From an uncultured Lachnospiraceae bacterium (GTDB lineage Bacteria; Bacillota; Clostridia; Lachnospirales; Lachnospiraceae): a stretch of 9,529 bases of DNA. The notes beneath the pieces were generated by a model, which searched no databases, was not told the DNA's origin, and saw only the letters and a program-made list of their open reading frames with translations. The DNA lies in assembly GCA_910587715.1 (NCBI GenBank), contig CAJUMV010000075.1:1-9529 (forward strand), read 5' to 3'. The translations under genes and the position numbers were made by a program. Positions 5,509 through 9,529 of this stretch are shown here, piece after piece; the first letter of the stretch is position 1; every line of letters starts with the position of its first letter.

Positions 5509-6228
5509 TCAGCGATACCCATAAATAATATAGGCTTCTTCCTGCTGCAAATATTCATAATGTAAATTAGCCGCATTCATTTTCTCTAAAAACAAAGCAG
5601 TATAATCGTAATATGTATACTTAGGTTCCATCAGACGCCCCCGGTACTCACATTCGCAGACGACCGGCTGCGCCTTTAACCACTCAATATATTTGTACAT
5701 CCCCTTATACAGCTCTTCATCCTCTTTGACTGTCCAGTAATAAACAGGCGCTTCGTCATCAGAAATATACTTATACATGATGGATATCTGCCGACCGGTC
5801 TCCTCCTCTATGCTTCCAATCACATCAAAGACTTTCCCCCATTTCGTGTTATTCATATAACCGGTCAACCCTTTTTCCTGCACATCCTTTAAATGGCGTT
5901 CACCGGGCGTAAGCTTATGATCGTACCGACAATTATTGATATCGTTAATTAGTCTTTGGAAATATGTGGCTGAATCATTTTTCAATTCTCCCGCGCGAAA
6001 GGTGTGGGAAATCTGCCCATGATTTCGCTCCGCATAATAATATACGCACCAAGGGGTTTGGTAAACAATAAAATGTACGCCGCCCTTCCACTTAACATCC
6101 ATGGCAACGACACCGTTTTTCCCGTTGTCGGCAGGCACAAATTCCAGAAGCTCACCGTCTAAATAATCTAATTTGTTTATAAGAAATTCTCTGGTATGTA
6201 ATGCGTAGTCATTCACTTCATTTTCCAA
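5509..6228 (-). CDS. Unrecognised two-part protein coupled to recQ
   Basis: The 239-residue product has no signal peptide or membrane segment and is unusually rich in Tyr and Trp. It appears to have two parts: residues 1-115, with a strand-rich core (VAMDVKWKGGVHFIVYQ, then CVYYYAERNHGQISHTF), and residues 120-239, beginning GYMNNTKWGKVFDVI and ending in the aromatic tail EAYIIYGYR. The second part faintly resembles small hypothetical proteins with an N-N-T-K-W-x-x-x-F opening (DUF6678-like), but I would not assign it. I prefer the TTG at 6228: an AGGGGGGTGAT site spans 6233-6243 with 8-base spacing. A GTG at 6237 is in frame but lies within that site. The gene overlaps the end of recQ by 11 bases, so translation is probably coupled to RecQ. 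The function is unknown; a RecQ partner is a guess from position. Confidence 0.75.
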   Translation of the reverse strand: MENEVNDYALHTREFLINKLDYLDGELLEFVPADNGKNGVVAMDVKWKGGVHFIVYQTPWCVYYYAERNHGQISHTFRAGELKNDSATYFQRLINDINNCRYDHKLTPGERHLKDVQEKGLTGYMNNTKWGKVFDVIGSIEEETGRQISIMYKYISDDEAPVYYWTVKEDEELYKGMYKYIEWLKAQPVVCECEYRGRLMEPKYTYYDYTALFLEKMNAANLHYEYLQQEEAYIIYGYR

Positions 6229-8281
6229 AGTTATCACCCCCCTGCTTCTTTAACCTAGCCCTGATCGCCCCATTCGTCCGTCCATGTCCCCTCGCGATTT
6301 CAGGTATCTTCATACCAGATTCAAATTCTTCCCTCAGTCTTCGGTCTTCCTCTTCCAACCATGCCTGCCCCGCATTAGCCTTTTTTTCTTGCTGCCTGTA
6401 CGCTTCCTCCCCCTGCTCTATACTAAGAACCGCATCGGGATTGTCTATCATAAACTCCCCAATCTCATCAAGAAACCGCTGCCCATATTTAAAAAATTTA
6501 TTTTCGCCTACACCAGAAACAGTAAGCATCTCCTGTTGATTCCCGGGCGTCTTGACACACATATCAACCAGCGTCTTGTCACTGAAAATAATATACGGCG
6601 GCAGCGCTTCCACCCTCGCGATCTCAAGCCGCAGCGCACGCAGCTTTTCAAACAGTTCAAAACCTGCTGTCGTAAGGGAATCTGTGCCCCTTTTGCTTTT
6701 CGCCTTCCGTCTGCTTCCGCCTGCCTCTTCCTTGCGCTCCTCAAATGTCCGAATGATAACACGGGCATTTTCTTCCCTTAATGCCCGAATATCTCCCATT
6801 TGGAGAACACTGTACTCTCCGTCAGTCTGAACAATATAACCCGCTTCCAGCATATGAGCAATCAGCCTTCGAAGCTCCGCATCGCTCCTGTGGGCTAACG
6901 CTCCATAAGATCTGTAAGCCGTAGCACCCGTTTCCTTCAGCCTGGCACGATTGGAGCCTGCCAGAGTCCCGATTACCACAGCCTGTCCATATCTTCCTCT
7001 TGTCTCCGCAATACAGTTGATGACCCGCTTTGCATCATCGGTCATATCCACTTCTGTGTATTCCCGGTGGCAGTTCCCGCAGTTATCGCAGGGAGCGCCG
7101 GTGCTTTCACCAAAATATTCCAAAATATAGTTTCTGAGGCACCCCGTCGTCTTACAATAGCCCTCCATGACATGCAGTCTGTGGCTATCCCTTTGGCGTA
7201 CCAGCTCTATATCCGCATCCTCCATGCCCTCAAATTCCTTCCTGTCCAGAAGAAATTTGTTGATCATCACATCCTGCGCCGCAAACAAAAGAATACAGCG
7301 GGCATTTTCTCCGTCACGCCCCGCGCGCCCTGCTTCCTGATAATAATTTTCCATACTCTGCGGCATATTGTAATGTATGACAAACCTCACATTTGACTTG
7401 TCAATCCCCATGCCGAAGGCGTTCGTCGCCACTATAACAGGTTTCCTGTCATAGATAAAGTCCTCCTGATTCTTCTTTCTTACCCCATTGTCGAGCCCGG
7501 CATGATATGCCGTCACCGGAACGCCTCGGGAAGATAGCTTTTCATATAAATTATCCACATTCTTTCTCGTCGCACAGTAGATAATCCCGCTCTCATCAGG
7601 ATGTTTATCAATATAATCCGCCACAAAATCATCCTTTTTCTTTCCCGCAACATACTCCACACTGTAATACAGATTTTCCCTGTCAAATCCCGTCACGACT
7701 ACCTTGGGATTCCTTAATCGCAGAATGCACTCGATATCTGTTTTTACTTCTTCCGTTGCCGTCGCTGTAAAGGCACTAACAATCGGTCTGTCCGGCAGGC
7801 GCTCAATAAAGTCAACAATTTTCAGATAACTGGGTCTGAAGTCCTGCCCCCACTGCGAAATACAATGGGCTTCATCCACCGTCACCATCGAAATGCTGCC
7901 CATTGATGCAAACCTTATAAAACCCGGACTCTCCAGCCGCTCAGGAGCAGCATAAATGATTTTGTAAACGCCTTGACCCGCCAGACTTAAGGCTTTCGCT
8001 ATCTGGTTCTCCGTCAGTGAGGAATTGATATATGCCGCATGAACCCCCGCCGCATTCAACGACTTCACCTGATCCTGCATCAGAGAAATCAGCGGCGAAA
8101 TCACCACTGTGATGCCCGGAAGTAACAGCGCCGGCACCTGATAGCAGATAGATTTTCCGGCGCCCGTAGGCATGACTGCCAGCGCATCATTGCCCGCCAA
8201 AATAGACGCAATGATATCTTCCTGCCCTTTTCTAAAAGTATCATATCCGAAATATGTTTTTAAGATTTCTGCAGCACTCAT
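6218..8281 (-). CDS. recQ: ATP-dependent DNA helicase RecQ
   Basis: The 687-residue protein is a full RecQ 3'-5' DNA helicase. Helicase core: motif 0 F11-G-Y..F-R-K-G-Q20; Walker A T39-G-A-G-K-S44; DEAH box 136-139; T172-A-T-A-T176 (motif III); arginine-finger motif VI Q315-E-A-G-R-A-G-R322-D-G. The zinc site is C381, C398, C401, C404, with the same 17/3/3 spacing as E. coli RecQ. A winged-helix RQC region follows (about 415-500), then an HRDC domain (about 541-618). The last 45 residues (643-680, ending I-P-E-I-A-R-G-H-G-R-T-N-G-A-I-R-A-R-L-K) form a helix-turn-helix-like tail seen in many Firmicute RecQ proteins but not in E. coli. The ATG at 8281 has an AAGGG site about 11 bases upstream. 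The gene lies 107 bases after mutT on the same strand and overlaps the downstream unknown gene. It acts in recombination and repair. Confidence 0.96.
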   Translation of the reverse strand: MSAAEILKTYFGYDTFRKGQEDIIASILAGNDALAVMPTGAGKSICYQVPALLLPGITVVISPLISLMQDQVKSLNAAGVHAAYINSSLTENQIAKALSLAGQGVYKIIYAAPERLESPGFIRFASMGSISMVTVDEAHCISQWGQDFRPSYLKIVDFIERLPDRPIVSAFTATATEEVKTDIECILRLRNPKVVVTGFDRENLYYSVEYVAGKKKDDFVADYIDKHPDESGIIYCATRKNVDNLYEKLSSRGVPVTAYHAGLDNGVRKKNQEDFIYDRKPVIVATNAFGMGIDKSNVRFVIHYNMPQSMENYYQEAGRAGRDGENARCILLFAAQDVMINKFLLDRKEFEGMEDADIELVRQRDSHRLHVMEGYCKTTGCLRNYILEYFGESTGAPCDNCGNCHREYTEVDMTDDAKRVINCIAETRGRYGQAVVIGTLAGSNRARLKETGATAYRSYGALAHRSDAELRRLIAHMLEAGYIVQTDGEYSVLQMGDIRALREENARVIIRTFEERKEEAGGSRRKAKSKRGTDSLTTAGFELFEKLRALRLEIARVEALPPYIIFSDKTLVDMCVKTPGNQQEMLTVSGVGENKFFKYGQRFLDEIGEFMIDNPDAVLSIEQGEEAYRQQEKKANAGQAWLEEEDRRLREEFESGMKIPEIARGHGRTNGAIRARLKKQGGDNFGK
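6233..6243 (-). promoter_or_regulatory. Ribosome binding site embedded in the recQ 3' end
   Basis: Read on the minus strand, AGGGGGGTGAT contains GGGGGTGAT, one mismatch from the full anti-16S complement GGAGGTGAT. It encodes part of Gln-Gly-Gly-Asp near the RecQ C-terminus and sits 8 bases before a TTG at 6228. It decides the start of the downstream gene and implies translational coupling. Confidence 0.6.
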
Positions 8282-8299
8282 ATAAATCTCTACCCTTTC

Positions 8300-8362
8300 T
8301 TAAACGGACAGGCGGCTGCGAAACCTTCTTAGCCCATTCATATATCCATCTATTGTAAACAT
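8300..8362 (-). CDS. Candidate 20-residue small ORF between mutT and recQ
   Basis: An ATG at 8362 has AGGGG 7 bases upstream (complement at 8370-8374), a spacing as good as that of the proven genes here. It opens a 20-codon frame encoding MFTIDGYMNGLRRFRSRLSV, a short peptide with a basic second half. The stop is 18 bases before the recQ ATG, and the recQ ribosome binding site lies in that gap. It could be a leader peptide influencing recQ translation, a small protein, or chance. No repeated regulatory codon or terminator/antiterminator fold is obvious. Confidence 0.35.
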   Translation of the reverse strand: MFTIDGYMNGLRRFRSRLSV

Positions 8363-8388
8363 CCCGAATCCCCTATTTTAATTCTTCG

Positions 8389-8790
8389 TTAGTTCATCGC
8401 TTTTTTAATCATCCCTATCAGCGCCATATCCGCCGGAAGCCACTCCACATCATACAAATTGTCCGCCGTAAGCCATCTGGCTTCCTCCGCTTCCTTAAGT
8501 ACCAACTCCCCTTCCTTCACCTGCGCCCAAAAACAGTCCATAGACAAATGAAACGCGGGATAGTCATATTCTACGGTAGTAATCAACTCTCCCACCGTGA
8601 TTTTCGTGTCAAGTTCTTCCTGAATCTCTCTAAGCAAAGCTTCCTGCGGCATTTCTCCATCCTCAATCTTTCCGCCGGGGAACTCCCATCTCCCTTTAAA
8701 TTCACCGTAGCCTTTGGCTGTGGCAAAAATTCGGGTGGGATGAGCCATGTTATCGCAGATAATTGCTGCAACTACGCGAATGGATTTCAT
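8389..8790 (-). CDS. mutT: MutT-like Nudix hydrolase ((d)NTP pyrophosphohydrolase)
   Basis: The 133-residue protein fits MutT (E. coli MutT is 129 residues), which hydrolyses oxidised nucleotides such as 8-oxo-dGTP to the monophosphate and so prevents mutation. WEFPGGK (35-41) leads into the Nudix box: G40-x5-E46-x7-R54-E-I-Q-E58-E59-L. The usual glycine after the EE pair is aspartate (D61), a change often seen in Firmicute MutT-like proteins. The C-terminal W117-L-P-A-D121 is a MutT hallmark. Exact substrate preference cannot be read from sequence, so 8-oxo-dGTPase activity is inferred. The ATG at 8790 has GAGGAAAA about 8-10 bases upstream. It is first in a minus-strand group leading into recQ, and divergent from the last GNAT gene. 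Confidence 0.9.
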   Translation of the reverse strand: MKSIRVVAAIICDNMAHPTRIFATAKGYGEFKGRWEFPGGKIEDGEMPQEALLREIQEELDTKITVGELITTVEYDYPAFHLSMDCFWAQVKEGELVLKEAEEARWLTADNLYDVEWLPADMALIGMIKKAMN

Positions 8791-8838
8791 TATTGGTTTT
8801 CCTCTATTCTTCTATTTGGCAATCACATTAATGTTTTG

Positions 8839-8844
8839 ATTATA
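8839..8844 (-). promoter_or_regulatory. -10 element for the mutT-recQ group
   Basis: On the minus strand there is a consensus TATAAT at 8839-8844, 48 bases upstream of the mutT ATG. No strong -35 is present at 17 bases; TTGTGG (8865-8870) at 20 bases is the nearest match. It is therefore a partial promoter call, supported mainly by position in the divergent gap. Confidence 0.4.
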
Positions 8845-8878
8845 CTACTTCCCTTTTCGATTTACCACAAAATTTTTG

Positions 8879-8906
8879 TTGCCATATTATTTGAATGTGC
8901 TAAAAT
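8879..8906 (+). promoter_or_regulatory. Extended -10 promoter for the fourth GNAT gene
   Basis: TTGCCA (8879-8884), a 16-base spacer, and TAAAAT (8901-8906) preceded by TGC. The start of transcription would be near 8913, about 25 bases before the ATG at 8938. It closely resembles the promoter at 2985-3013 in front of another GNAT gene. Confidence 0.6.
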
Positions 8907-8937
8907 ATATGGAAAATATGCAATTGAGAGGTCAACA

Positions 8938-9417
8938 ATGGACATAACGATACGCGAAATACAAAAACAGGAATATCCGTTATTGGATCATTTTCTATAT
9001 GAAGCAATCTTTGTTCCAGAGGGTATCGAACCTCCACCCAAAAATATTATTTTTTCTCCTGAATTGCGGGTTTATATTGAGCACTTTGGAAAATCAAAAG
9101 ATGATTGGGGATTAGTCGCAGAGGTTGACGGTAAAATTGTCGGCGCTGTTTGGGTCCGTATTATGAACGATTACGGACATGTAGATGATGAAACACCCTC
9201 TTTGGCGATTTCCCTTTATAAAGAATACCGGGGCTTGGGCATTGGAACCGCTATGATGAAAGAAATTCTTGCACTGCTTAAATCACATGGGTACAGCTAC
9301 GTTTCTCTTTCTGTTCAAAAAGCCAATTATGCGGCAAAGATGTATGTAAAGGTGGGGTTTGAAATTGTAAGGGAGAATGAAGAAGAATATATTATGATTT
9401 ACACATTAACCGGATGA
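8938..9417 (+). CDS. GNAT family N-acetyltransferase
   Basis: The 159-residue protein is a complete GNAT. A long N-terminal segment (DHFLYEAIFVPEGIEPPPK, residues 17-35) precedes the core, a form widespread in gut Firmicutes with no assigned substrate that I know of. Motif A includes L93-Y-K-E-Y-R98-G-L-G101-I-G103-T-A-M, an exact R-x-x-G-x-G acetyl-CoA loop. Motif B has N130 and M135-Y-V-K-V-G-F141. The ATG at 8938 has GAGAGGT 5-6 bases upstream and a good promoter before that; the frame open back to 8548 runs through mutT in antisense and is not real. It is monocistronic as far as visible. Confidence 0.9.
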   Translation: MDITIREIQKQEYPLLDHFLYEAIFVPEGIEPPPKNIIFSPELRVYIEHFGKSKDDWGLVAEVDGKIVGAVWVRIMNDYGHVDDETPSLAISLYKEYRGLGIGTAMMKEILALLKSHGYSYVSLSVQKANYAAKMYVKVGFEIVRENEEEYIMIYTLTG

Positions 9418-9434
9418 CGGTTTCATTCTCCACG

Positions 9435-9529
9435 TCAAACGATGCCATCCCCCTTTCTGTGTGCCTCATTCACGCTATAATCCGCACTCAACGGTAATCT
9501 GACTCCCGTCTTTCGTCTTTCTGACCTTA
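9435..9529 (-). other. Right-edge segment: probable 3' end of an unidentified minus-strand gene
   Basis: After the GNAT stop, 112 bases remain. On the minus strand two frames enter from the edge: one open to a TAG at 9475-9477 (ending KDGSQITVECGL) and one open to a TGA at 9435-9437 (ending ADYSVNEAHRKGDGIV). Either could be the tail of a convergent gene. Neither is long enough to choose or name, and no RNA gene or terminator stands out. Confidence 0.2.

Noticed and set aside
6201..7396. Plus-strand frames opposite recQ.
   Set aside because: Shadows of the recQ coding strand with no recognisable motif or start signal.
1..9529. CRISPR array, tRNA, rRNA, riboswitch, prophage genes or attachment sites.
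   Set aside because: No regularly spaced repeats, cloverleaf, conserved aptamer pattern or phage structural/integrase gene seen on either strand by eye.

Overview
The window looks like accessory or lightly shuffled chromosome from a low-to-moderate G+C Firmicute, most likely a Clostridia/Lachnospiraceae-type gut anaerobe. The evidence is AGGAGG-type ribosome binding sites, use of TTG as a start codon in at least two genes, extended -10 promoters, and the gene mix: an AAA/DUF4143-type ATPase, a DegV lipid-binding protein, RecQ with a C-terminal helix-turn-helix tail, and many GNAT acetyltransferases. This taxonomic call is inference from style and family content; no marker gene is present.

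Layout. At 1-148 lies the 3' end of an IS5-family insertion sequence (transposase C-terminus plus terminal repeat). It has landed in, and truncated, a minus-strand ATPase gene (148-405). Then come a minus-strand GNAT (515-985) and, divergently, a plus-strand single-domain cupin (1088-1474). A minus-strand cluster converges on the cupin: a short 40-codon reading frame (2776-2898), a six-helix membrane protein resembling a degenerate CPBP/CAAX protease (2179-2775), and an AraC-type regulator with its own N-terminal cupin (1502-2134). Plus-strand genes follow: a second GNAT (3040-3540), a DegV/FakB-like protein (3722-4633) and a third GNAT with a TTG start (4706-5200).

From 8790 down to 5234 runs a compact minus-strand group: a MutT-like Nudix hydrolase, a 20-codon reading frame with a good ribosome binding site, a 687-residue RecQ helicase, an unrecognised 239-residue protein whose ribosome binding site sits inside the recQ 3' end, and a small 4-oxalocrotonate-tautomerase-fold protein. 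A fourth GNAT (8938-9417) is divergent from mutT. At the right edge there is the 3' end of something on the minus strand, too short to identify.

Functionally, the mutT-recQ pair fits genome maintenance (nucleotide-pool sanitation plus recombinational repair), and the unknown protein is most plausibly co-translated with RecQ. The remaining genes look like independently regulated, single-purpose accessory genes. I see no CRISPR array, phage module, tRNA/rRNA, or recognisable defence or biosynthetic cluster. The best candidates for something undescribed are the recQ-coupled unknown protein and the small reading frame between mutT and recQ.
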